This document shows, piece by piece, positions 54,337 through 62,015 of a stretch of DNA of 64,000 nucleotides. Numbering within the stretch: the stretch's first letter is position 1; each line of letters begins with the position of its first letter. The notes under the pieces are model-generated. The model worked only from the letters and a program-made list of their open reading frames with translations. It searched no databases and was not told the origin of the DNA. Position numbers and translations under genes: made by a program. Source of the stretch: Chloroflexota bacterium (lineage in GTDB: Bacteria; Chloroflexota; UBA11872); NCBI GenBank assembly GCA_022824495.1, contig JAJDZU010000009.1, forward strand, positions 177,689 to 241,688, in the 5' to 3' direction.

Positions 54337-54379
54337 TTATTTCATTCCCCGGCTGACCGTGGGCATCCGTCCTGGATCC

Positions 54380-54889
54380 TTACTGCTCTTCACTCTCGAC
54401 CATCGTTCTAACGTGCTCGGTCCCACCAAGAGTTACCGCATAGACTCGGTGAGAACCGGTCTGGTCCACGATGCTGAGCCTTCCGAGTTGCAACAGTCGT
54501 CCAACCACGGCAGCCATATTTGCGACCGCTGGGATGCGAGCATCGCGAAATGCATCGTTCAGGCCTCCGACTGTCACCGATTCGCCTTGAGCTTCTATCC
54601 AGGCCGAGATAAGCAAGGCACTGTCAGCCTGCGATCCGGGTCGTACAGCAGCCACGACCTCGTTGACAGGACGGCCCAGCAGATTAGGTTCCATTGAACT
54701 GCCATTCGAGTCGCCAAGTCCATCGCCGCTGGGACGACTCGTTCCGGGGTGCTCCCCCAGAAGTGCCCGAAGAATCAGCGGGTATGTGCTGGCCAGCGCC
54801 GACTCCGGCACCTCTCTGGAAAGCTCGTTAGCGGCCTCAATTGCGTCGCGGATCTCCTCATGCCGACGGACGCTGCTGACCTCAGTCAT
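54380..54889 (-). CDS. Unknown winged-helix-type protein
   Basis: About 169 residues, second in the three-gene operon. The N-terminal half begins MTEVSSVRRHEEIRDAIEAANEL and contains LASTYPLILRALLGEH. A polar linker (SRPSGDGLGDSNGSS) follows. The C-terminal part (ISAWIEAQGESVTVGGLNDAF, then IPAVANMAAVVGRLLQLGRL and SIVDQTGSHRVYAVT) has the helix-turn-helix and beta-wing pattern. ATG 54889 overlaps the upstream gene by eight bases, so the two are coupled. Codons are less G+C-biased than in neighbouring housekeeping genes. I do not recognise the family. Confidence 0.6.
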   Translation of the reverse strand: MTEVSSVRRHEEIRDAIEAANELSREVPESALASTYPLILRALLGEHPGTSRPSGDGLGDSNGSSMEPNLLGRPVNEVVAAVRPGSQADSALLISAWIEAQGESVTVGGLNDAFRDARIPAVANMAAVVGRLLQLGRLSIVDQTGSHRVYAVTLGGTEHVRTMVESEEQ

Positions 54890-55289
54890 GCGCACACTCC
54901 TTAGCGATCTCGCGGGCCGCCTTTTCGATTGCATAGGGCGGCAATTCGTACATTCCCCGCGCCGGCTGCATGACCAAGCGTTCGCTAGCCAAGCGACGCA
55001 ACGCTGGACGCAGTGTTCCTCCTGCGATTCCGGTCCAGGCTGAAATCATCGTCGGCCTCAGCGGCACCGTATCGGATTCGATGTCGCCCAATGTGGCGCG
55101 AGCGCGCTGCGTCAGTAGAACAACGAGCGTCTTGCCACGTGCGCTCAGGTCATCGAAGTCCGCCGTTGGTCGAAAGGCTGGATCTCCGACGCGTGCATCC
55201 CGGGCCAGCCGTATATACGGCAAGAGGGTCGAACGAAGGAGATCCTCGTCCACCCGATCCTGATCCTCGTACAACTCCTCCAGGCTCAT
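54882..55289 (-). CDS. Unknown winged-helix-type protein, first gene of island operon
   Basis: A 135-residue protein. It begins MSLEELYEDQDRVDEDLLRS and ends with a probable winged-helix DNA-binding domain (TMISAWTGIAGGTLRPALRRL, then ASERLVMQPARGMYELPPYA). LLTQRARATLGDIESD precedes it. ATG 55289 has GGGAGG at about 13 bases, and a consensus-like promoter lies 42-71 bases upstream. It probably regulates its operon or acts with the other two proteins on nucleic acid; no specific function can be given. Confidence 0.6.
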   Translation of the reverse strand: MSLEELYEDQDRVDEDLLRSTLLPYIRLARDARVGDPAFRPTADFDDLSARGKTLVVLLTQRARATLGDIESDTVPLRPTMISAWTGIAGGTLRPALRRLASERLVMQPARGMYELPPYAIEKAAREIAKECAHD

Positions 55290-55330
55290 CTTGGCGCCTG
55301 CCTCCCGATTGACTTTCGTCAGGTACAACG

Positions 55331-55360
55331 ATGATACCATTCCGATACAAACCATATCAA
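55331..55360 (-). promoter_or_regulatory. Promoter of the island winged-helix operon
   Basis: On the minus strand: TTGATA (55360-55355), an 18-base spacer, then TATCAT (55336-55331). It stands about 42 bases before the first ATG of the operon. Confidence 0.55.
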
Positions 55361-56007
55361 GCACACTGAGACCACAGGGGACTTGTTGTCTGATCTGCGG
55401 ATCCAGGCGGAATGTCGGGAGCTACCGCGTCGGTGAGCCGGAGCTGTAGGCAGGCGATGAAACTCTGTATAACAGGTTTGATCGGCACTGCATCTGGAGC
55501 GCTTCGCCTGGGGATTGAGTCGGTAGACTGATGCCCAGCTTCGGGCTCCGCCAATGCATCTATTGGCAACATCACTCGATTCTGCGGCCACGTGTGGATA
55601 TCGGTTGGTATATCTAGGAGGTAGTTTCCCCATCTGTCAAGGGTAGTGAATCGAATATGCAGACAATAGGAACAATAGGTAGGAGGTCTGGTCGCGACGG
55701 AGATTGTTTCTGCACCGTCGGATCCTCGGTGGCAGTCAGACGTGGTCCGCACGGGGAGATGCAAGCCTGTTGGCGGAGTGGTATTGACCCTAACGAACTT
55801 CGTCGAACTCCTTCTGAGATCCGAGCGCTGACCTACTGTGGGTCCTGTACACTGATGGGTTGACCTAAGATATCTAATGATAAGTTGTGTAGGCCAGTAT
55901 AACAGGTTTACAGATATGACCTGTGACTTATGCATATCTTCGTAGGGTGGTCGGTTTGCACACGCTGACAACTGCGGAGGTCGTTCGCCTCGGAAATCTG
56001 AACTCAC
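55361..56007. other. Lower-G+C gap in the island, no clear gene
   Basis: This stretch is visibly richer in A+T than the rest of the window. GTATAACAGGTTT occurs twice, at 55468-55480 and 55897-55909. A minus-strand frame is open from 56100 to 55357, but its residues are not convincingly protein-like and it has no good start, so I do not call a gene. Confidence 0.5.
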
Positions 56008-56137
56008 GAGAGCCGGTCTCCTCGGGGATCGGTTCGACGAAGACACCAAAGCCGAACCCGACGCGGCCGAAGGTGAAGAATCTTGTGAGGGCGCCGGCAA
56101 GCGCCATGCACCAGCCGTAGGACAGCCAGCCGCGCAT
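56008..56137 (-). pseudogene. Remnant of an MFS transporter N terminus
   Basis: The minus strand encodes MRGWLSYGWCMALAGALTRF followed by FTFGRVGFGFGVFVEPIPEE. This resembles the first helix of monocarboxylate-type MFS transporters (YGWxMxxAGxLxxFxTFG...SFGVFxxPL). The likeness stops at about 56008, where lower-G+C sequence begins, so only the first 40 or so codons remain. It is divergent from the lyase gene, which may have been its partner in the donor genome. Confidence 0.4.
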
Positions 56138-56194
56138 GAGGTCGTCTCTCGGGCCTAGGGCGAGTAGCATCACTGCCCGTCCATGGAGCACACC

Positions 56195-57568
56195 ATGAGC
56201 GCAGAACGACCGTCCGCGTTAAGCGTCCGCGACCCCGGCGTCCGGGCGCTATTCGCACAGCAGGCGCGCTGGCAGGCCTGGCTTGACGTCGAGGCGGCGC
56301 TGGCCCGGGCGCAGGCGGAGATCGGGATGATCCCCGAGGCGGCCGCCACGGAGATCGGGCGCAAGGCGCACCTCGAGCTGTTCGACCTCGATCGTGTCAC
56401 CGAAGGGCTGCGCGTCACCGGACACGGCCTGGTGCCGCTCGTCTGGGAGCTCGACCGGCTCTGCGAGGGCGACGCCGGCGGCCACGTCCACTGGGGAGCG
56501 ACCACGCAGAACATCACCCAGACGGGCAACATCCTGCAGCTGCGGAAGGCGCACCGCATCGTCCTCACCGAGCTTGCCGACCTGCTCCAGGCGCTCGCGT
56601 CACTTGCCGAGCGCACGAAGGACGACGCCATCGCCGGCCGCACGCACGGGCAGCACGCCGTGCCCTCGACCTTCGGGGCGAAGGTTGCGGTCTGGATCGA
56701 CGAGCTGTGCCGCCACGCCGAGCGGCTGCGGCAACTGGAGCCGCGCGCCTTCGTCGCGATGCTCGGCGGCGGCGCGGGCACGGCCGCCTCGTTCCAGGGC
56801 CACGGCGCCGCCCTGCAGCAGCGGATGGGCCAGTTGCTCGGGCTCGGCTCGATGCCGCTCCCCGGCCGCACGATCTACGACCACTTGACCGAGTACGTCC
56901 TCGCCCTCGCCATGCTCGGTACGAGCTGCGGGAAGTCCGCGCGCGAGGTGCGCACGCTGATGGCCGAGGAGTTCGGGGAGGTCGAGGAGCCCGTGCCGCC
57001 CGGCGCCGTCGGCAGCAGCACCATGCCCCAGAAGCGCAATCCCAAGCTCTGCATGGACATCATCGCCGACGAGACGCACCTGCGCTCGCTGGTCCCCCTC
57101 GCCATCGAGGCAATGCTCGGCGACCACGAGGCCGACGGAAGCCGCTCGATGATGATCGACCGTGCGCTGCGCCAGGCGGTCGAGCTGACCGGCGACATCC
57201 TCGTGCGGCTGCTCGACGTGGCCCGGGGGCTGCGCGTCTTCCCGGATCGGATGCGGCAGAACCTCGAACTCTCGGGCGGACTGATCATGTCGGAGAGCCT
57301 GATGCTGGAGCTGGGACGCGAGATTGGGCGGCAGCGTGCCCACGACGTCATCTACGAGGCGGCGCAGGAGGCCGCCACCAGCGGCGCGTCGTTCGCCTCG
57401 CTGCTCGCGCCAGACGAGGAAATCGCCGCGCGCCTGGGCCCGGAGCGTCTGGCGCAAATGCTGGACCCCGTGCGCTACACCGGCGACAGCGCCCGTCAGG
57501 CCTCCGAGCAGGCCGCGCGCGCTCTACGCGTCGCCGCCGCGCTGCGCCAGGCAATCGCGGCGGACTGA
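56195..57568 (+). CDS. Fumarase/adenylosuccinate lyase superfamily protein
   Basis: A 457-residue lyase. The superfamily signature is GSSTMPQKRNPKL with the catalytic-loop Ser. The other two conserved regions are VHWGATTQNITQTG and AIAGRTHGQHAVPSTFG with the active-site His. This set suits adenylosuccinate lyase-like enzymes and 3-carboxy-cis,cis-muconate cycloisomerases; the sequence alone does not decide. An adjacent MFS transporter remnant favours a catabolic role over purine synthesis, which is inference. ATG 56195 has GGAG six bases upstream; ATG 56183 is an alternative. Codon style differs slightly from neighbours (many GAG and CTG). The gene ends about 10 bases before the duplicated mutL end. 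Confidence 0.85.
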   Translation: MSAERPSALSVRDPGVRALFAQQARWQAWLDVEAALARAQAEIGMIPEAAATEIGRKAHLELFDLDRVTEGLRVTGHGLVPLVWELDRLCEGDAGGHVHWGATTQNITQTGNILQLRKAHRIVLTELADLLQALASLAERTKDDAIAGRTHGQHAVPSTFGAKVAVWIDELCRHAERLRQLEPRAFVAMLGGGAGTAASFQGHGAALQQRMGQLLGLGSMPLPGRTIYDHLTEYVLALAMLGTSCGKSAREVRTLMAEEFGEVEEPVPPGAVGSSTMPQKRNPKLCMDIIADETHLRSLVPLAIEAMLGDHEADGSRSMMIDRALRQAVELTGDILVRLLDVARGLRVFPDRMRQNLELSGGLIMSESLMLELGREIGRQRAHDVIYEAAQEAATSGASFASLLAPDEEIAARLGPERLAQMLDPVRYTGDSARQASEQAARALRVAAALRQAIAAD

Positions 57569-57578
57569 GCGCCCCCGC

Positions 57579-57636
57579 CCCCACCGCCATCGTTCTCAGC
57601 CGCGAACTCCTAAACCGCCCATCCGCCCGCACCTGA
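57579..57636 (+). pseudogene. Diverged duplicate of the mutL 3' end
   Basis: Bases 57579-57633 align with 53488-53542 of mutL without gaps, 45 of 55 identical by my count. In the same frame they encode PTAIVLSRELLNRPSART then TGA, against PTVILLSRQLLDREFGRT then TAG in mutL. Upstream the likeness ends at the lyase stop. It marks the far border of the island. Confidence 0.75.
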
Positions 57637-58040
57637 GGAATGCCTGCGCGTTGGGTAGTGGGTCACGTTGGCCGTTCCCTTCACTCCGGCGCGGGCCTTC
57701 GTCTTTCTCCCCCACGGGAGACCTCTGCAAGACTTGCCTGGTCCTCGCCAGGGCCACCTCTTGCTCCCTCTCCCTTGAGGGAGAGGGCTGGGGTGAGGGT
57801 GGCAGCTACCCCGACCACCCAAGCTGGAGTCCGGCAACCAGACTCGGCAAGCAAGCTTCTAAGTCCGCCTCCCGGGGGCGAAACTGAGGTAGCTTCCGGA
57901 CACTCAAGGGTCCACTTGACCGATTAACTGGTGGTGCCCGAGGCGACATAACAAGCTCCCACCGGCTAGACTTCCCCGGCTTGGTCGGCTCGCCCACGCG
58001 GGCGGCGTGGGTGCAAGAGCTTTGACGCGGAGGCGCACCC
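57637..58040. other. Intergenic gap with dispersed repeat
   Basis: No gene. It holds the repeat at 57716-57800. GGAGG, a ribosome-binding site for the first membrane-protein gene, lies at its end. Confidence 0.55.
57716..57800. repeat. Composite dispersed repeat, copy 1
   Basis: Order of parts: GGGAGACC, TCTGCAAGAC, CTTGCTCCCTCTCCC, TTGAGGGAGAGGG, GGGGTGAGGGT. CCCTCTCCC and GGGAGAGGG form a hairpin. Copies with the same order lie at 59913-60030 and, longer and more altered, at 61737-61990. Confidence 0.7.
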
Positions 58041-58610
58041 ATGCACTTCCTGACACAACGCCGCAACCTCGGCGCCATCGAACTCCTGCTCGGCGCCGCC
58101 TTCATCGTCGTCGCCCTCTTCACCTGGAACCACAACAAGACCTTCGTCGACCCGGATGCCCTCACGACCGAAAACTGGCGCTACCAGCTCTGGCAGATCG
58201 GAACCCTGGTCATCGCCTTCGCCGGCGCCGCCTGGTTCTGGACCAACGGTCAAAGCCAACCCCACGTCCGCGCCCTCGCGATGGCCCTGCTCGTCCCGGT
58301 CATCTTCCTCAACGCCTACACCGAGGAGATCTTCGGCGACCACGTCGGCACCGTCTGGGAAGTAGTCGATGGCCTCGTGGTCGCTCTCTCCGTCGTCATC
58401 GGGCTCTCAGTCCTCAGATGCGGCTGCAACAGCGGCCGCTTCATGGCCGCGATTTCGGCAATCACCGGTGTCCTCGTGTTCATCAACTACCTCTTCATCA
58501 ACAACGAGACCCTCTGGAGCGCCCTCGATCCGGTGATGATGTTGCTGGCCCTGCTCTGGGCCGTCGTTGGTCTCAACCCGGACGTCGGTGGGCCCGTGGG
58601 GAGTGATTGA
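58041..58610 (+). CDS. Six-helix membrane protein, tandem paralogue A
   Basis: A 189-residue protein with six predicted membrane helices and short loops. It is one of three neighbouring paralogues. Shared marks are NWRYQLWQIGTLVIAFAGAA in helix 2, IFLNAYTEEIFGDHVGTVWE before helix 4, and VFINYLFINNETLWSALDP between helices 5 and 6. There are no obvious enzyme motifs. ATG 58041 has GGAGG at good spacing. The next gene begins 34 bases after its stop. I do not recognise the family. Confidence 0.7.
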   Translation: MHFLTQRRNLGAIELLLGAAFIVVALFTWNHNKTFVDPDALTTENWRYQLWQIGTLVIAFAGAAWFWTNGQSQPHVRALAMALLVPVIFLNAYTEEIFGDHVGTVWEVVDGLVVALSVVIGLSVLRCGCNSGRFMAAISAITGVLVFINYLFINNETLWSALDPVMMLLALLWAVVGLNPDVGGPVGSD

Positions 58611-58644
58611 CAGCGAAGTGACGACTACATGAGGAACCAGCGCC

Positions 58645-59220
58645 ATGAGTAATCCGATTCGCCCCCGCCATCTCGGCGCTGCCGAGGCCCTCCTCTACGC
58701 CGCCATCCTCTTCGTGGCCCTCTTCGCCTGGGGCGCCTCCACCGGCATGCTGGCCCGCGAGGGCATCCCCTCCACTTCCAACTGGGCCTGGCGTCTCTGG
58801 CAGGTCGGCGCCTTGCTCATGGGCATCCCCGGCGTCTGGTGGCTCTGGCGCGGCAGCGAACGCGTGGTCTGGACCCGCGGCCTGGTCTTGGGCGTGCTTG
58901 CCCTGGCCGTCTTCCTCAATACCTATGGCGACCGTTTCTTCGAAGGCAACTTCGGCAACATCTGGAAAACCGTCAACCCGGTCTTCGTGGGCTGCGCCCT
59001 CATTGCCGTCACCGTCCTGTGGAAGCATGGCGGCCTGCTGCATCGTCTGGGCGCCGTGCTCCTCGCCGCCATGGGCGTCGTCCTCTTCATCAACGCCTAC
59101 TTCGTCAACGACGGCACGCTCTGGGAAGCGCTCAACCCCTTGCGGGCTCTGGTTTTCTTGCTGTGGTCGGTGGCGGCGCTGAAGCCGAGCGCTCGGCCTG
59201 ACTCGGACATGGGAGGGTAG
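58645..59220 (+). CDS. Six-helix membrane protein, tandem paralogue B
   Basis: A 191-residue paralogue of its neighbours. Matching marks are NWAWRLWQVGALLMGIPGVW, VFLNTYGDRFFEGNFGNIWK and LFINAYFVNDGTLWEALNP. The six hydrophobic segments fall in the same places as in paralogue A. GAGGA precedes the ATG at a usual distance. Only four bases separate its stop from the next start, so A, B and C form an operon. The short loops carry conserved Trp, Asn and Tyr rather than charged catalytic sets, which suggests a structural, channel or sensor role, but this is a guess. Confidence 0.7.
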   Translation: MSNPIRPRHLGAAEALLYAAILFVALFAWGASTGMLAREGIPSTSNWAWRLWQVGALLMGIPGVWWLWRGSERVVWTRGLVLGVLALAVFLNTYGDRFFEGNFGNIWKTVNPVFVGCALIAVTVLWKHGGLLHRLGAVLLAAMGVVLFINAYFVNDGTLWEALNPLRALVFLLWSVAALKPSARPDSDMGG

Positions 59221-59224
59221 CGTC

Positions 59225-59812
59225 ATGCGTTGCTGGCTCGAACGACACAATCTCGGATTCGCCGGCTCGCTTGCCGCCGCGGCCGTCGTGGCCGCCATGG
59301 TCTTTGCCTGGATCGATGCCGGGTCCGTGGTCTCCGAAACCCGGCTCAACGTCGACAGTTGGGGCTGGAAAATCTGGCAGTTCGCCGCCCTGCTCATCGC
59401 CGTGCCCGGCGTCTGGTGGGTCTGGCGCAACACGCGCAACGTCAAGTCCGCCTGGGCGCTCATCCTCACCGGCTTTGCCGTCGTGGTCTTCGTCAGCTAC
59501 TACGGCGACCACTCCGACGACTTCTCCGCCTCGGCCTTCGGCGAAAACACCCAGGCCGTCTGGGAATCCATCAACGCCCTCGTCGTCGGCTTCAGCGTCG
59601 CCGGAGCCCTCGCCCTCTGGCAGCGCGGCGGAACGGCCTACCGCGTTGGCGCCGTCCTCGCGCTCGCCTTCGGCGTGCTCGACCTGATCAACGCCACCTT
59701 CCTCCAGAACGGAACCCTCTGGCAGATCCTCGACCCCCTGATCATTCTCGCCGCCCTCTACTGGGCCGTCGACGAAGTCCGACCAGAAGCGGCGTCGGCC
59801 CAATCTGACTGA
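59225..59812 (+). CDS. Six-helix membrane protein, tandem paralogue C
   Basis: A 195-residue paralogue. Marks are SWGWKIWQFAALLIAVPGVW, a longer loop FVSYYGDHSDDFSASAFGEN ahead of VWESINALVVG, and DLINATFLQNGTLWQILDP. The extra acidic insert in the loop after helix 3 (HSDDFSASAFGE) sets it apart from A and B. GGGAGGG precedes the ATG. The three proteins differ enough to suggest subunits of one complex with distinct roles rather than a recent triplication. Confidence 0.7.
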   Translation: MRCWLERHNLGFAGSLAAAAVVAAMVFAWIDAGSVVSETRLNVDSWGWKIWQFAALLIAVPGVWWVWRNTRNVKSAWALILTGFAVVVFVSYYGDHSDDFSASAFGENTQAVWESINALVVGFSVAGALALWQRGGTAYRVGAVLALAFGVLDLINATFLQNGTLWQILDPLIILAALYWAVDEVRPEAASAQSD

Positions 59813-59912
59813 CTGGACTCGCGCTAGCTGAACCGAAAGGGCGGTGCACTCCCAATACACCTGTGCACGGCCCTCTCGTCCTCAACGGCGCTTGGCCTCT
59901 CGCTCCCTATCC

Positions 59913-60030
59913 TGGGAGACCATTGCAAGACGCCCCTCGCCCTCGCGAGAGGGACGGCTCTTGCTCCCTCGCCCCGTCGGAGAGCGTTGGGGTGAGGGTC
60001 TTCCGGGCAACCACCCCCGGGTTATGCACA
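59913..60030. repeat. Composite dispersed repeat, copy 2
   Basis: Contains TGGGAGACC, ATTGCAAGACG, CTCTTGCTCCCTC, GGGGTGAGGGT and CTTCCGGGCAACC in the same order as the other copies. It occupies most of the gap between the membrane-protein genes and the first sulfatase stop. Confidence 0.7.
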
Positions 60031-60090
60031 AGTCTCCAGTGGAGATCCGTCACGACGACTCTGCACCGCGTGACCTCCAGGCGCTGGTGC

Positions 60091-61530
60091 CTATTTCATC
60101 CTTTTCCCCGGCACAAACATCCCATGCGGCTGCCCAACCACCAGCCCGCCGTCCCGGCTAAACCCCTCCGGCCGCTCCGCCAGCTCCTCCGCCATCCGCT
60201 CTCTCCAGGGCGCAAGACTCGCTTCTGAAGCCAAATCCCGCTCCTCGTTCGGATCGTCCACCACGTCAAACAGATGCTCCTCCCCCGTCTGGCTGAACCA
60301 GATGTACTTATGCCGCTCGTCCACAATCCAGTGATTCCCGTCCGCTTCCCGGTACTGCCCCGCGTGCTCCCCGTGCAGCACGTCCCGCCATTCGGGTGTC
60401 TCCCCGCGCATCCACGGCAGCACACTTCGACCCGTCACCGACTCCGGAATCTCGCAGCCCGCCGCGTCCAATAGCGTCGGCATCACATCCTGCAGCCCCA
60501 CCGGCGCCGCCACCTCAACCTGCCGCGGCAACCCCATCGACTGCGGCGCCCGCGCCAGGAAGGGGACACGGACCGAGGCCTCGTACGGCCACGTCTTCGC
60601 GAAAAGGTGGTGATCGCCCAGCATCTCCCCGTGATCCGACACGAACATGATGAACGTGTCGTACAGCAAGCCGCGGTCGCGCATGTACTGGAACAGCCGG
60701 TTCAGCTGCATGTCCACGTGATTCACCAGCCCGTAGTACCCCGCCCGGCAGTGCTGCATCGGAGCCGGGTCAATGTTGAGCCGCCGGCTCCATCGCTCCA
60801 CGTCCTCCGAGAGCTCCGGATCCATCCCCCGCCGCGGCCCCTCGAACGGGGGAACCCAGTCGCCAACCACCGGCCCCGGCAGGTCCATCCGCTCGTACCG
60901 GTCAAAGAAGAACGCCGGCGGCGTAAACGGCGGATGCGGGTCCATGAACGACACGTTCAGGAAAAACGGCGCCGTCGGATCGCGCGTCTCCAGGAAATCG
61001 ATCGCGCGCGACACCGTCCAGAACGTCTGGGTCTTCTCCTCCGGCAAATGCGTCGGACGTCCGATCCATCCGTTGGAAGGCGCCCCATTGGCCATCGCCC
61101 AGCGGTGCGGCGGCGCCTCCCCGCGCAGCCACGTCAGGTAATCGTTGTCGCGGCCGCGCGAGCTTTCCGCCAGGTCCATCGCGTCAAAGCCGAATCGGCG
61201 CCGCGTCGGCTGTAGGTGCAGCTTCCCGCTCAGGTGCGTTTCGTAGCCTGCGTTGCGCAACTCGCCCGCCAGCGTCGCCGGCGGATCCCATTCCGGATGC
61301 CCGGTCATCCCCACCATCCCGTTTGCCGATGGCGCCTGCCCCGACATCAGCACCCGCCGAGCCGGAACACACGAGGGACACTCCGTATACCCCCGCCGGA
61401 AATGCGTCCCCGAAGCCCCAATCCAATCCATCGCCGGCGTCTCCAACACCGGATGCCCATCCAACCCCAGCGCATCCCCCCGCTGCTGATCCGTCACAAT
61501 CAACAGAACATTCGGCCGTCCCTCACCCAT
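60091..61530 (-). CDS. Sulfatase, type I (formylglycine-dependent) 1
   Basis: A 479-residue sulfatase. The N-terminal metal-binding strand is PNVLLIVTDQQRGDALG. The formylglycine site is C54-V-P-A-R58 in CVPARRVLMSG, and the expected Cys-type maturation needs an FGE enzyme encoded elsewhere. Further alkaline phosphatase-fold marks are FMDPHPPFTPP and FVSDHGEMLGDHHL with Asp and His metal ligands. No signal peptide is apparent, so it would act inside the cell or leave by another route. It is divergent from a second sulfatase. ATG 61530 begins conserved sequence. The sulfate ester substrate is unknown; choline, aryl and polysaccharide sulfates are all possible. Confidence 0.9.
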   Translation of the reverse strand: MGEGRPNVLLIVTDQQRGDALGLDGHPVLETPAMDWIGASGTHFRRGYTECPSCVPARRVLMSGQAPSANGMVGMTGHPEWDPPATLAGELRNAGYETHLSGKLHLQPTRRRFGFDAMDLAESSRGRDNDYLTWLRGEAPPHRWAMANGAPSNGWIGRPTHLPEEKTQTFWTVSRAIDFLETRDPTAPFFLNVSFMDPHPPFTPPAFFFDRYERMDLPGPVVGDWVPPFEGPRRGMDPELSEDVERWSRRLNIDPAPMQHCRAGYYGLVNHVDMQLNRLFQYMRDRGLLYDTFIMFVSDHGEMLGDHHLFAKTWPYEASVRVPFLARAPQSMGLPRQVEVAAPVGLQDVMPTLLDAAGCEIPESVTGRSVLPWMRGETPEWRDVLHGEHAGQYREADGNHWIVDERHKYIWFSQTGEEHLFDVVDDPNEERDLASEASLAPWRERMAEELAERPEGFSRDGGLVVGQPHGMFVPGKRMK

Positions 61531-61609
61531 CACCCCTACTCCTTCCCCAACCAACCCTCGCCAATCCCCCACCACAAACCCTATACCCACCGGCCCCTAT
61601 CTTCGAAGC

Positions 61610-61674
61610 GGCGGGTCTGTGACCCGCCCGTCTTCCGCTCGTGATCTATTGGCCGCCCCCGCATCTTTCGTACG
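61610..61674. repeat. GGCGGGTCTGTGACCCGCC hairpin repeat, copy 1
   Basis: The palindrome GCGGGTC-TGT-GACCCGC is followed by CGTCTTCCGCTCGTGATCT and GGCCGC, CCGC and TCTTTCGTA. Nearly the same block recurs at 63538-63605, and its first half again at 63603-63636. Confidence 0.8.
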
Positions 61675-61736
61675 GACCGCCTTTCAATCCCGCCCGTCGT
61701 CCTCTTCCTCCGCCACCCGCTAATCTTTACCCTCCC

Positions 61737-61990
61737 CTGGGAGACCTTCGCATAACCTGAGGGGAGCGGGTGTGCAATGTCAATCCCTGCAAGCGGGCGC
61801 TGTTCCTTCCCCTCTCCTACGGGAGAGCCGCCTTCTGGTGCCTGCGCCAGAAAGAAGGTGAGGGGTCATCCGGGCGGCTACCCTTATTCGACCCTGAGGG
61901 GCCCGTCCGATCTCACTTCTCACTTCTCTCCGCTCACTCCTCGCCTTCGGGTGAGGGGACTTCCGGGCAACCGGCCCCGAAATATGCAAA
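61737..61990. repeat. Composite dispersed repeat, copy 3 (expanded)
   Basis: Contains CTGGGAGACC, a CCCTCTCCTACGGGAGAG hairpin, GGTGAGGGG twice, and CTTCCGGGCAACCGGCCCC followed by ATGCAAA, which matches the end of copy 2. Extra sequence separates the parts. Confidence 0.6.
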
Positions 61991-62015
61991 GGCCTTCACT
62001 AGGGAGAGCTATGTC

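Larger units (their letters stand above)
61531..62015. other. Repeat-rich gap between divergent sulfatases
   Basis: No gene seen. It holds the hairpin repeat at 61610-61674 and a long composite repeat at 61737-61990. Promoters for both sulfatases should lie here, but I cannot pick them out. Confidence 0.5.

Noticed and set aside
55657..55863. 68-codon plus-strand frame in the island
   Set aside because: Short, lacks motifs and lies in the lower-G+C non-coding tract.
55357..56100. 247-codon minus-strand frame in the island
   Set aside because: No ribosome-binding site, unconvincing residue composition, it runs over the winged-helix promoter and the transporter remnant, and no motif is recognisable.
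56195..57568. Naming the lyase purB
   Set aside because: The signature fits the whole superfamily, and the island setting with a transporter remnant argues against a purine-synthesis gene; without an alignment I leave the symbol blank.
53546..57578. Integrase or transposase in the island
   Set aside because: None of the island genes shows tyrosine or serine recombinase or DDE motifs, so the mechanism of insertion is unknown.
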